Source of the DNA: Acididesulfobacillus acetoxydans
Lineage (GTDB): Bacteria > Bacillota > Desulfitobacteriia > Desulfitobacteriales > Desulfitobacteriaceae
Assembly (NCBI RefSeq): GCF_900016645.1
Contig: NZ_CDGJ01000035.1
Strand: one strand, 5' to 3'
DNA: 20,939 nucleotides
A program made the translations under genes and the position numbers. Of this stretch, positions 6,391-14,381 are shown in pieces. The notes beneath the pieces were generated by a model that ran no database searches, was not told the origin of the DNA, and saw nothing but the letters and a program-made list of their open reading frames with translations. Position 1 is the stretch's first letter, and each line of letters begins with the position of its first letter.

Positions 6391-7273
6391 CGCCCTCATC
6401 CTTCTTTTCCGCCTGCCAGCGTCGCCGGGCAGAGGGCTTAATCTGCCCCACGTCCAAACTAAAATCCAACACTTTCACCGAATGCGTTAGGGCTCCTAAA
6501 GAAATCACGTCTACGCCCGTCTCAGCGACCTCGCGCAGATTCCCTTCATGGATCCCCCCGGATGCTTCCACCAAAGCGCGGTGCCCGACGAGCGCCACGG
6601 CCTGACGCATGGCCTGCACCGGCATATTGTCCAGCATGATCACATCTGCTCCGCAGGACGCCGCCTCCTCAACCTGCTCAAGACTTTCGCACTCCACTTC
6701 GATTTTGACCATCTGCCCAATGCGCTCACGCACCCGCTCGACCGCCGGGCGGACCCCACCGGCCGCCGTTAGGTGATTGTCTTTAAGCATGACGGCGTCA
6801 TAGAGACCGAAGCGATGATTTCGCCCTCCGCCCACGGTCACGGCATACTTCTGGAGCATACGCAGCCCGGGCAGGGTTTTACGGGTGTCGGTAATGGTGA
6901 CAGGCAAACCTTTGACAAGTTCCACCGCCCGCCGTGCAGCCGTGGCAATGCCTGACAGGTGCTGCAAGAAATTCAAGGCCGTCCGTTCCCCCTGCAGAAT
7001 GCCGCGCAAAGGCCCCGCCAACTCCATGACCGTATTCCCGGTCCTTACCTCTGTCCCGTCCCGCTCAAAAGTCCGGCATTCAATCAGGGGATCGACCCGC
7101 CGGAACACTTCCTCCACGACCTCCAGACCGGCCACAATCCCTTTTTCTTTGGCGTAAATTTTGGCCTGTCCGGTTAAGTCGGGGGCCAGGATCTGAGCAC
7201 TCAAATCGCCTGTACCCACATCCTCCCGCAGGGCTCTGTCAACAATCTCCCCCAGTTGGAACGTAGCGAACAC
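6380..7273 (-). CDS. nadC: Nicotinate-nucleotide pyrophosphorylase (quinolinate phosphoribosyltransferase, carboxylating)
   Basis: NadC converts quinolinate and PRPP to nicotinate mononucleotide, CO2 and pyrophosphate, the third step of NAD synthesis from aspartate. The product has about 297 residues, slightly over the usual 280-290. Key motifs are the N-terminal REDVGTGD, DTRKTLPGLR (129-138), GGGRNHR (148-154), KDNH (164-167), IEVEC (192-196) and EASGGI (236-241). An ATG at 7279 directly abuts an AGGAGGG. The GTG at 7273 has that same AGGAGG 7 nt upstream and is the more likely start. The gene overlaps the nadB end by about 35 bp and the birA start by 11 bp, so nadB-nadC-birA look coupled. 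Confidence 0.95.
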   Translation of the reverse strand: MFATFQLGEIVDRALREDVGTGDLSAQILAPDLTGQAKIYAKEKGIVAGLEVVEEVFRRVDPLIECRTFERDGTEVRTGNTVMELAGPLRGILQGERTALNFLQHLSGIATAARRAVELVKGLPVTITDTRKTLPGLRMLQKYAVTVGGGRNHRFGLYDAVMLKDNHLTAAGGVRPAVERVRERIGQMVKIEVECESLEQVEEAASCGADVIMLDNMPVQAMRQAVALVGHRALVEASGGIHEGNLREVAETGVDVISLGALTHSVKVLDFSLDVGQIKPSARRRWQAEKKDEGDGA

Positions 7274-8909
7274 CTTCATCCCTCCTGCTCACCAGTGAAT
7301 GTTTGCCCCATTCGGGGTCTGACCGTTGAGGATAATCGGCGCGATAGTGGGCACCGCGACTTTCGCGCCTGGCCAGAGCAGATTTAGCCATCAACCAGCC
7401 GACTGTCAACATGTTGACCAGCTCCAGGTCCTTCTCCTCCGCGCTGGGACTGAAGCCCCCCGCCCAGGCCTCCAGGGTCGCCACGGCGTCGGCTAAATCT
7501 CCCCCCCGGCGTTGAATGCCGACTTTATCCCACATAAGCCTTTGCAGCGCCGAGCGCATCGACTCCTCTTCGGCCCTGCCATGCGGCAGATCGTCACGCC
7601 GGGCCGGCGTCCGGCCAAAACCGGCTTCTCCGGCCGCCGCTTCACCCCGCGCACCTGTCCGCTCTACCTCACTCCACCGAGGCAGAGGCTGAAGAGCCTC
7701 CGCCTTAATCCTTTCCACAATACGGGCCCCAAATACCAGTCCGTCCAAAAGGGAATTACTGGCAAGGCGGGTTGCCCCGTGCACTCCGTTGCAAGCACAC
7801 TCTCCGCTGGCGTAAAGGTTAGCCAGCGTCGTCCGGCCATATTTGTCCGCCCGCACGCCCCCCATCATATAATGAGCCGCCGGCGCCACCGGAATTGGCG
7901 CCTCCAAGACATCCAGCCCGTAATTCCGGCATGTCTCGCGAATACTGGGGAAGCGCCGCAAAATCTTGTCCCGCCCGATGGGGCGAAAATCCAGATAGAC
8001 TTCGCCCTGGCTCATTTCTTTCCAAATAGCGCGGGTAACCACATCCCGCGGAGCCAGTTCCCGACCGGGAATCCCGTCCATAAAACGTTTCCCGTCCCGG
8101 TTGATAAGCTGACCCCCTTCTCCGCGCACAGCCTCCGAAATCAGAAATCTGGGGGCGCCTGCCAGATGAATGGCCGTAGGGTGAAATTGGAGAAACTCCA
8201 TGTCCATGAGAGCCGCTCCCGCCCGCCAAGCGGCTGCCATGCCATCCGCAGTCGCAACCTCTGGATTGGTCGTATGGCCAAAGACCTGCCCCACCCCCCC
8301 GGTGGCGAGCACGACAACTTTAGCCAAGTAAGCCTCCGGCCGGCGTTTTTCCGTATTAAAAACCAAGGCCCCCAACACGGCCCCCTCGCGGTTCTGAAGC
8401 AAGTCCACGACAAAGCGGTTTTCTCTCACCTGAATCCGGGGGCAAAGCCGCGCTGCCTGCACCAACGTCCGTTCAATCTCCCCGCCGGTAGCGTCACCCT
8501 TGGCATGCAGCACCCGACGACGGCTATGAGCTCCTTCACGCGTGAAAGCCAAGGAGGCACCCTCATAATCAAATTGGGCGCCCATAGCGATCAGTTCCTC
8601 TACCCTCAGCGGGCCCTCTTCCACCAAGATTTTCACCGTTTCCGGATCACAGAGACCCGCCCCCGCCGAAAGTGTGTCTTCGTAGTGAAAGGCCGGAGAA
8701 TCCTCATCATCCATAGCCGCCGCGATTCCGCCTTGAGCGTGTTCCGTGTTGCTGTCCTCGATCTTCTTTTTCGTCACCACCGTTACCCGGAAAGAGTCAC
8801 TGGCCTTAATAGCCGTGTATAACCCGGCAATCCCGCTCCCCAGGACCAAGACTTCCGTCTGGAAAACTTCTGGGCTCTCCGCGGCCCAGGCGAGCAAATA
8901 TCGGTCCAC
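7239..8909 (-). CDS. nadB: L-aspartate oxidase
   Basis: NadB is an FAD enzyme that oxidises L-aspartate to iminoaspartate, the substrate NadA uses. Anaerobes re-oxidise the flavin with fumarate. The 556 residues resemble the succinate dehydrogenase flavoprotein family. They include a dinucleotide-binding GSGIAGL (24-30), HAQGGIAAAM (57-66), FHPTAIH (242-248), RDVVTRAI with the active-site Arg (about 288-295), HYMMGGV (346-352) and CNGVHGATRLASNSLLDG (373-390). A low-complexity stretch near 410-450 and a C-terminal extension make it longer than the usual 530 or so. The start is GTG with GGGAG about 9 nt upstream. The stop lies within nadC. Confidence 0.95.
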   Translation of the reverse strand: MDRYLLAWAAESPEVFQTEVLVLGSGIAGLYTAIKASDSFRVTVVTKKKIEDSNTEHAQGGIAAAMDDEDSPAFHYEDTLSAGAGLCDPETVKILVEEGPLRVEELIAMGAQFDYEGASLAFTREGAHSRRRVLHAKGDATGGEIERTLVQAARLCPRIQVRENRFVVDLLQNREGAVLGALVFNTEKRRPEAYLAKVVVLATGGVGQVFGHTTNPEVATADGMAAAWRAGAALMDMEFLQFHPTAIHLAGAPRFLISEAVRGEGGQLINRDGKRFMDGIPGRELAPRDVVTRAIWKEMSQGEVYLDFRPIGRDKILRRFPSIRETCRNYGLDVLEAPIPVAPAAHYMMGGVRADKYGRTTLANLYASGECACNGVHGATRLASNSLLDGLVFGARIVERIKAEALQPLPRWSEVERTGARGEAAAGEAGFGRTPARRDDLPHGRAEEESMRSALQRLMWDKVGIQRRGGDLADAVATLEAWAGGFSPSAEEKDLELVNMLTVGWLMAKSALARRESRGAHYRADYPQRSDPEWGKHSLVSRRDEGVRYVPTGGDC

Positions 8910-9207
8910 ACTCGTCCACTCCCGTTACATATTCCGCCCGGCACCCATCCGGCATTCCGCCCGGAGCGTCCCGCACTCCGCCTCAAACAATTCCGTAAAC
9001 CCCGTACCGGAACCGGCCGGCCGTCGGCCCGCCGGAACAGTTAACAAGCCGTTTCGCACCTCGAGCCGAAACTGCCAAGACCGCCCTGACTCATGAGAAA
9101 AGTTGCGGCACAGATCCTCTCCCTCAAGAAATAGCTTAAAGACCGGAGATTCGGTCAGCCTGTCCCGAGGGAAAACTTCAGCGGCCGGCTCTTGATCCCG
9201 TCCGCGC
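8910..9207 (-). other. nadA-nadB gap with an ORF lacking a start
   Basis: The 298-bp spacer is covered by an open frame (8925-9302) that begins inside nadA in another frame. The part beyond the nadA stop, about 94 codons, reads like protein, for example ESPVFKLFLEGEDLCRNFS and FRLEVRNGLLTVP. No ATG, GTG or TTG with a ribosome binding site occurs in its first two thirds. It may be an eroded gene, a gene with an unusual start, or chance. No family is recognised. No hairpin terminator or promoter is seen, so nadA and nadB are probably cotranscribed. Confidence 0.3.
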
Positions 9208-10137
9208 CTAACCCAGCTCCAGCATCCGGTCCAAGGCCGCTTTGGCCTTGAGCCGGGTCTCCTCCGCCACCGTGATCCGGGGGGAAAGGTTGCGCAAGGC
9301 ATCGCGGACTTTGACCAGAGTCGTCGCCTTCATATTCCGGCAGACGAGCTTATCCGAAGCCAAATAGAACTTCTTGTCCGGGCATGTGCTCTGTAATTGA
9401 TGCAGGATACCGGACTCCGTACCCACGATGAACTCCTCAGCCTCTGTCGTTTGCGCGTAACGGATTAGACCCGCGGTCGATCCCACGTAGTCCGCCAAGC
9501 GCCACACCTCTTCCCGGCATTCCGGGTGAACGATCACCTTGGCTCGGGGATGTGCCCGGCGCGCCTCCGTAATGTCGGAGCTTGCGAGCCTGTCATGGGT
9601 CAGGCAAAACCCGGGCCACAGGTCCATCGGCTTGCCTAACTTTTCCGACACATACAAGCCCAGGTTTTTGTCGGGCACGAACAGTACGGGGCTTGTCCCC
9701 AAAGATTCCACAACTTTGGCCGCGTTCGAGGAGGTGCAGCAGACATCACATTCGGCCTTGACGTCCGCGGACGAATTGACATAACAAACAACTTTGCTTC
9801 CGGGCAGACTCCGTTTGCGCAGACGCAGCGACTCCGCATCCACCATTTCCGCCATCGGACAACCGGCCTCGGCCTCGGGCAGCAGAACTGTCTTTTCAGG
9901 CGAAAGAATCGCGGCACTCTCGGCCATAAAGTGCACGCCGCAGAAAACAACCACCTCGGCATCCGTTCCCGCAGCCTGCCGGCTGAGTTGAAGAGAATCC
10001 CCCACAAAATCGGCCACATCCTGAACTTCCGGGCGTTGGTAATAATGCGCCAAAATGACCGCTTTTCTCTCCCGTTTAAGATCGGCGATTTCGCGGGCCA
10101 ATGTTTCAAATGTCTCATTGTCGATTGTATAATCCAC
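9208..10137 (-). CDS. nadA: Quinolinate synthase
   Basis: NadA condenses iminoaspartate with dihydroxyacetone phosphate to quinolinate using a [4Fe-4S] cluster that is oxygen sensitive. The 309 residues match the short, anaerobe-type enzyme. Cluster ligands by family spacing are Cys93 (EAGCPMAEM), Cys178 (WPGFCLTHD) and Cys266 (LVCRNMKATTL). Other family blocks are ILAHYYQRPEVQDVADFVGD (28-47), VNSSADVKAECDVCCTSSNA (120-139) and HPEC (203-206). An upstream ATG at 10170 has no ribosome binding site. The GTG at 10137 has AGGCGG 7 nt before it and gives the usual N-terminus. The gene lies 45 bp after panC in the same transcription unit. Confidence 0.95.
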   Translation of the reverse strand: MDYTIDNETFETLAREIADLKRERKAVILAHYYQRPEVQDVADFVGDSLQLSRQAAGTDAEVVVFCGVHFMAESAAILSPEKTVLLPEAEAGCPMAEMVDAESLRLRKRSLPGSKVVCYVNSSADVKAECDVCCTSSNAAKVVESLGTSPVLFVPDKNLGLYVSEKLGKPMDLWPGFCLTHDRLASSDITEARRAHPRAKVIVHPECREEVWRLADYVGSTAGLIRYAQTTEAEEFIVGTESGILHQLQSTCPDKKFYLASDKLVCRNMKATTLVKVRDALRNLSPRITVAEETRLKAKAALDRMLELG

Positions 10138-10182
10138 CTGTAAGCCGCCTTTCTCCTGAAAACATGTCATTTGTGCTAAATT

Positions 10183-11046
10183 CTATGCCTCGGCCGCCGG
10201 TGTGTCAAGATCGATGATCCGGTTGTCAATCAGGCGGGTGGAGCCGAAATAGACGGCAAGGGCGATCACGACTTTTCCCTCAATTGCCTCTACCTCCGCC
10301 AAGGTAGAGGCATCCCGTACCTCTATGTAATCAACCCTGCCCTGTGTTTGCTCAAGCCTCCGCCGGATCCCCTCCTCGACCTTCCGCGCCTGCCTCAGCC
10401 CTTGCCTGATTTCCTCTTCCGCCTCGGCCAGGCTCACATTGAGGAGCACCGCTTCCGCCCGCTCTTGGGGCGTAAGAAACACATTGCGTGAACTCTTCGC
10501 CAATCCGTCGTCTTCTCGGACGATCGGCACCCCGATGACCCGGACCGGAAAATTCAGATCGTGCGCCATCTGCCGAATGATCAAGTACTGTTGGTAATCC
10601 TTCAAGCCAAAGTAGGCATCATCCGGACCCACGATATTAAAGAGCTTGCCGACCACCGTAGCCGCTCCGCGAAAGTGCCCCGGGCGCGAAGCCCCGCACA
10701 AGATCTTACCTAATTTCCCCACCTCTATCTGAGTCAAATTAGGCTCCGGGTACATTTCTTCTGCCGAAGGATGAAACAAGAGAGCAACACCCGCTTCCGC
10801 CGCCAGGGCGGCATCTCTCTCTAAATCACGGGGATAACGGGCATAGTCTTCGTTGGGCCCAAATTGGAGGGGATTGACAAAAATACTCATAACCACAAAC
10901 GAACCCCGTTGCCGGGCTTCCCGCACCAGGGCCAAATGCCCTTCGTGCAAATAACCCATGGTCGGTACCAGGGCAACCGAAAAACCGTCCCGTCTGGCTT
11001 TCTCCACCCTTCGCCGCACTTCCGCCACGCACTCGCACCGTTCCAC
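10183..11046 (-). CDS. panC: Pantothenate synthetase
   Basis: PanC joins pantoate and beta-alanine with ATP through a pantoyl-adenylate to make pantothenate, feeding CoaX. The 287 residues match the family. They include the nucleotidyltransferase motif PTMGYLHEGH (28-37), FVNPLQFGPNEDYARYPRD (56-74), RPGHFRG (121-127), FGLKDYQQ (146-153) and KSSRN (184-188). The start is GTG with AAGGAG about 10 nt upstream. The usual partners panB and panD are not in the window. Its neighbours are a DUF2520 protein upstream and nadA downstream. Confidence 0.96.
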   Translation of the reverse strand: MERCECVAEVRRRVEKARRDGFSVALVPTMGYLHEGHLALVREARQRGSFVVMSIFVNPLQFGPNEDYARYPRDLERDAALAAEAGVALLFHPSAEEMYPEPNLTQIEVGKLGKILCGASRPGHFRGAATVVGKLFNIVGPDDAYFGLKDYQQYLIIRQMAHDLNFPVRVIGVPIVREDDGLAKSSRNVFLTPQERAEAVLLNVSLAEAEEEIRQGLRQARKVEEGIRRRLEQTQGRVDYIEVRDASTLAEVEAIEGKVVIALAVYFGSTRLIDNRIIDLDTPAAEA

Positions 11047-11117
11047 GCTCTATCCGCTCCTTTTCCTGACATAGTGTTCCGCTTCCCGCCATCGGCTTTC
11101 TGCCGCCGCCCCAGTTT

Positions 11118-11975
11118 TCACCCCTTCAGCAAAACCTTTAGCCCGCGTTCGGTCTCCGACGGATAAACCGAGCCCGCAGCCAGCCATTTTTGTTGGGCTG
11201 TCTCCAAGGCTCTCAGCCCCAAGACCTTGTACACCTCTGCGATAGGGCCCGGCATCCTGCTCAAATGCCGGCTCACAACTTCAATATCTCCTCTGACCAA
11301 GGGCCCGGTCAGAGCGGCGGGCAGCCCAAAAACTTCCAGGTTCTTCAAAGTCCCGGTCATGAGGGGCAGAAGGGCCGATAAAGCCTCTGGCGAATTAATT
11401 CCCGCCAAATTAAATAATTCCACTGCCTGAGAGGCCAAAGCCACCAGATAGTTGGATGCCATAACTGCCCCCGCATGATAGAGAACCTTGTCCTCGGATT
11501 TGAGGCGGTGCGCTATGCCGCCCAGATCCGAGACGATTTTCTCTCCCAGTTCCGGATTGTCACCCTCCACCGCAAAGTGTGCCCCTCCCAACAACTGCAG
11601 AGCTGCCCGCACACCGGCAAAAGACTGTAACGGGTGGATTGATAACCTGTGAACCGGCACGCCTTGAGGTCCTAACACCGCCGCCGGGAGTGCCCCGGAA
11701 CAGTGGAGCCACGTTTGTCCCGCCCGGAAAAGCCCCTCCCGCCAAAGCTCTTCGGCCACCGTTTGGATGTTATCATCTTGTGTGGTTACAAAAAGCAGGT
11801 CCACCCGCGGCACGAGGTCGCGCAGACTGAGACCGGGAGCATTGACATATTGGCGAAACCTTTGATAAGAGGATCCCGTCCGGGTATGCACCCCCGCACA
11901 CTCATATCCCGCTTCGGTCAGACAGGCCGCCAAGGCCGTCCCCACCACCCCCGCGCCGATCATACCAAAGTTCAT
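11118..11975 (-). CDS. Rossmann-like and DUF2520 domain protein
   Basis: The 285-residue product has an N-terminal NAD(P)-binding Rossmann domain with GAGVVG at 7-12 and a C-terminal DUF2520 domain (about 130-260). The linker block LSIHPLQSF resembles that in NADP-dependent oxidoreductases related to pyrroline-5-carboxylate and ketopantoate reductases. The ATG at 11975 follows AAGGAG by 10 nt and begins directly with the Rossmann strand, so it is preferred over the GTG at 11999. In Bacillota this family is often next to panB and panC. A ketopantoate reductase-like role is a reasonable guess but untested. The gene is the first after an intrinsic terminator and may head the nad block. Confidence 0.88.
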   Translation of the reverse strand: MNFGMIGAGVVGTALAACLTEAGYECAGVHTRTGSSYQRFRQYVNAPGLSLRDLVPRVDLLFVTTQDDNIQTVAEELWREGLFRAGQTWLHCSGALPAAVLGPQGVPVHRLSIHPLQSFAGVRAALQLLGGAHFAVEGDNPELGEKIVSDLGGIAHRLKSEDKVLYHAGAVMASNYLVALASQAVELFNLAGINSPEALSALLPLMTGTLKNLEVFGLPAALTGPLVRGDIEVVSRHLSRMPGPIAEVYKVLGLRALETAQQKWLAAGSVYPSETERGLKVLLKG

Positions 11976-12305
11976 CTTACCGCCACTCCTTCCTCCCACT
12001 TACTGCCCTACGCCCCCCGGGGCCTCCGGCCCCAAGCATCGTTCGTCCGGTCGGGCCACAACGGTTCGCGAAACGCAAAAGCACAAAAAACCTTCACGAC
12101 AACGTGAAGGTGCAACCTGGGCATCTCTCCGTCTCGGTCCCCTCCGATCCAAGCGGCCGGGTCCTGTTCTTTTGTCAGGCTCCAATTCCCTTCTGCTCCT
12201 AGTCTTGGCCCCGGGCCCTGTTCTTATGCCCGCCCGCTCCGGCAATACAGCGCGCCTCCGCTGCCGTTTGCCGGAACTGACTTTCCGGACCGCATATCAT
12301 ATCCT
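11976..12305. other. folK-DUF2520 intergenic region
   Basis: This 330-bp gap contains the terminator at 12084-12110, a 6-bp GC hairpin (GGGGCC 12019-12024, GGCCCC 12028-12033) and a 17-nt direct repeat with two mismatches (about 12158-12173 and 12211-12227, core CTGTTCTT). A very arginine-rich 81-codon frame on the minus strand runs across the terminator and is not credible. No -35/-10 pair of good quality is seen between the terminator and the DUF2520 gene. Confidence 0.55.
12084..12110 (-). terminator. Intrinsic terminator after folK
   Basis: On the minus strand CCTTCACG (12110-12103), loop TTGT and CGTGAAGG (12098-12091) form a perfect 8-bp stem, followed directly by TTTTTT (12090-12085). 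This is a textbook rho-independent terminator. It closes the ftsH-to-folK transcripts about 195 bp after the folK stop and separates them from the NAD and pantothenate block. Confidence 0.92.
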
Positions 12306-12776
12306 TCAGGCTCCATCCCCTGGCCAGACCTCACCTCGCCCCTGAACCTCCCGCAGCGGACGCCCGGAAGGCAGAATAAGTTCGGGTGCGATCTCCCGCA
12401 ACGGTGCCAGGACGAATGCTCTCTCCTCCAAGTACGGATGGGGCAGGATAAGTTCCGGCCCCGCACTGACAATATTATCGCAGATTAGAATATCAATGTC
12501 TATCGTGCGCGGCCCCCAGTGTATTTGGCGTTCGCGCCCCAGCCCGAGCTCGATGTCCTGGCATACCCGCAAAAGCTCCAACGGTTCCAGGGAGGTTCGA
12601 ACCCGCAAGACCATATTCCAAAAATCGGGTTGAGCTATCCCTCCCCAGGGTTTGCTCACGTAAATCCCCGAGGCTTGGACAATTTCGACACCCAAACGCG
12701 CCAGACGCTCCTCGGCCTCTCTCAAGTAGAACCCGCGGTCGCCCAAATTCCCCCCCAATCCCAGGAAAGCATTCAT
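12306..12776 (-). CDS. folK: 6-hydroxymethyl-7,8-dihydropterin pyrophosphokinase
   Basis: FolK transfers pyrophosphate from ATP to 6-hydroxymethyl-dihydropterin, making the substrate for FolP. The 156 residues match the family. The N-terminus is FLGLGGNLGDR (4-14), the pterin-side loop contains SKPWGG (41-46), and the signature WGPRTIDIDIL (87-97) holds the two magnesium aspartates at 93 and 95. LPHP follows at 111-114. The residue before the signature Trp is His, where Escherichia coli has Arg. The ATG overlaps the folB stop by 4 bp. It is the last gene before the terminator. Confidence 0.95.
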   Translation of the reverse strand: MNAFLGLGGNLGDRGFYLREAEERLARLGVEIVQASGIYVSKPWGGIAQPDFWNMVLRVRTSLEPLELLRVCQDIELGLGRERQIHWGPRTIDIDILICDNIVSAGPELILPHPYLEERAFVLAPLREIAPELILPSGRPLREVQGRGEVWPGDGA

Positions 12777-13165
12777 CGCTTCTTTTCCCTCCGGATCCCG
12801 TCTTTTTTCCTCCGGATTTCAACCGCGATATCCCGGAAAATTCCCGGCACCGGCGCCTGCGCTTTATGCACTTCTACGCGCACCTCCAAGCAGGCAAAAC
12901 GCTCCAGGACCCTCTGGGCAATCCGCTCGGCCAAATGCTCGAGCAGATTGACAGGACCGCTCTCCGCGCATTCTTTTACCGTCAGATAGACATCCCCATA
13001 ATTGACGGTATCCTTCACTTCGTCGGAACTGCCGGCCTTTTGCAAGTCCAAATACAGGTCTAAATCGACGGTAAACCTTTGACCGAGCCTTTGTTCCTCC
13101 GGCAGGACCCCGTGAAAGGCATAGAAGTCCAAACCCCTCAGGTGAATAACATCAGGCCCCGCCAT
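12773..13165 (-). CDS. folB: Dihydroneopterin aldolase
   Basis: FolB cleaves 7,8-dihydroneopterin to 6-hydroxymethyl-dihydropterin and glycolaldehyde, feeding FolK. The 130 residues, slightly over the usual 120, show GLDFYAFHGVLPEE (11-24) with the conserved Glu, VNYGDVY (55-61), and VHKAQAP (99-105) with the catalytic Lys101. The positions agree with the Staphylococcus aureus enzyme (Glu22, Lys100). The C-terminal tail is very basic. The frame is open further upstream, but the ATG at 13165 gives the family N-terminus and has AAAGGGG about 8 nt upstream. It overlaps folP by 14 bp and folK by 4 bp. Confidence 0.95.
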   Translation of the reverse strand: MAGPDVIHLRGLDFYAFHGVLPEEQRLGQRFTVDLDLYLDLQKAGSSDEVKDTVNYGDVYLTVKECAESGPVNLLEHLAERIAQRVLERFACLEVRVEVHKAQAPVPGIFRDIAVEIRRKKDGIRREKKR

Positions 13166-14366
13166 AATGCACACCCCTTTGCCCCCTGTAAATGGCATCC
13201 GCCAGCGTGATTGCCCTGCGGTTAGCCTGAACATCGTGAACCCTGATGATGTCCGCACCCGCCGCAACCCCGACGACGCTGGCCGCCAAGGTCCCTTCCA
13301 ACCGTTCGTCCACCGGCACCTTCAGGGTATTCCCAATCATGGACTTGCGCGAAGCCCCCAAGAGAATGGGGTGTCCCAGCGCTTTCAGTTCTCCCAGCCT
13401 AGCCATGACCTCCAAATTTTGCTCGGTGGTTTTACCGAAACCTATGCCCGGATCGACAATCACTTGGTCTTCCGCCAGCCCCTGTTCAGCCGCCAAGGCG
13501 CAGCTCCGGCGCAGAAACTCAAGTATATCGCCCATCATATGCCGGTAGTCCGTCCCCGTCCGGTTGTGCATGACGACCACCGGAGCTTGATATCGGCCCG
13601 CGACCCGCGCCATCTCCGGGTCTCTTTGCAGCCCCCACTGATCATTGATCATGTGGGCGCCGGCTTCCATGGCCCGGCCGGCAACCTCCGCTTTCCAGGT
13701 ATCCACGGAAAGCGGAATCGACATCTCGCGGACTAAGACTTTGAGGACCGGCTCCAGCCTGGCCCACTCCTCCTCCGGGCTCACCTCCCGGTGACCGGGC
13801 CGGGTCGACTCTCCGCCGATGTCCAGGATATCCGCACCCTCTTCGGCCAGACGCTCGGCTTGCCTGACGGCCGCCTCCACCCCGGCGAACCTGCCCCCGT
13901 CTGAGAAAGAATCCGGTGTCACATTCAAGATCCCCATGACCAACGTCCTTTTCCCAAGGGGCAAAGTCAGGCCGCGGCAATCCAAGCTTCTCTCTTTCGG
14001 CGGTTCAGAAAGCACAAGGAGCCGTTTCAAAGCCTCTCCCACGTCCTTCAGGCCGAAAGGCTGGACGGCAAGTTTTTGCGCCACATGCCCTAATTGCCGG
14101 AATGTCCCCAGAAGAAGCACATCCGTCTGTTCAACCTTATTCACAATCACGTTGCGGTGAACCGCCGCGTCCCCGCCCGCAGCCAACATTTCCTGCTTGA
14201 GAACGTGCGCCGCCCGCAACGGGACCTTTTCCAGCTTGATCGCGCGAGCCAACGACTTGCCTGCCATGACCGCGATGCCCCTTTGATCCGAACCGATCCA
14301 ACTCAAAGCGTTCCTGGCCTCGGCAAGATTCTCCATCTCAACCCAACGCATGCCATAATCCTTCAC
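13152..14366 (-). CDS. folP: Dihydropteroate synthase, long form with N-terminal extension
   Basis: FolP condenses 6-hydroxymethyl-dihydropterin pyrophosphate with p-aminobenzoate and is the sulfonamide target. The catalytic TIM barrel occupies residues about 138-404. It contains MGILNVTPDSFSDGG (144-158), DIGGESTRPG (182-191), DPGIGFGKT (305-313), GASRKSMIG (338-346) and RVHDV (375-379). Ahead of it lie about 130 extra residues that classic 270-285 residue enzymes lack. A similar long form is known in some Clostridia, and its extra domain has no settled function. The start is GTG with GGGAGGG 9 nt upstream. The gene follows the HD-domain gene by 15 bp and overlaps folB by 14 bp. Confidence 0.93.
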   Translation of the reverse strand: MKDYGMRWVEMENLAEARNALSWIGSDQRGIAVMAGKSLARAIKLEKVPLRAAHVLKQEMLAAGGDAAVHRNVIVNKVEQTDVLLLGTFRQLGHVAQKLAVQPFGLKDVGEALKRLLVLSEPPKERSLDCRGLTLPLGKRTLVMGILNVTPDSFSDGGRFAGVEAAVRQAERLAEEGADILDIGGESTRPGHREVSPEEEWARLEPVLKVLVREMSIPLSVDTWKAEVAGRAMEAGAHMINDQWGLQRDPEMARVAGRYQAPVVVMHNRTGTDYRHMMGDILEFLRRSCALAAEQGLAEDQVIVDPGIGFGKTTEQNLEVMARLGELKALGHPILLGASRKSMIGNTLKVPVDERLEGTLAASVVGVAAGADIIRVHDVQANRRAITLADAIYRGQRGVHYGGA

Positions 14367-14381
14367 GCCGATAAACCCTCC

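Noticed and set aside
7512..8822. 436-codon plus-strand ORF antisense to nadB
   Set aside because: It is the mirror of conserved NadB sequence, has no ribosome binding site or known domain, and its composition is that of an antisense shadow.
11993..12001. A third copy of the CTCCCACTT hairpin arm
   Set aside because: Only one 9-base arm is present, with no partner arm or flanking blocks, and it coincides with the purine-rich ribosome binding region of the DUF2520 gene.
12000..12245. 81-codon arginine-rich ORF after folK
   Set aside because: It runs through the intrinsic terminator, has no family resemblance and lacks a convincing start signal.
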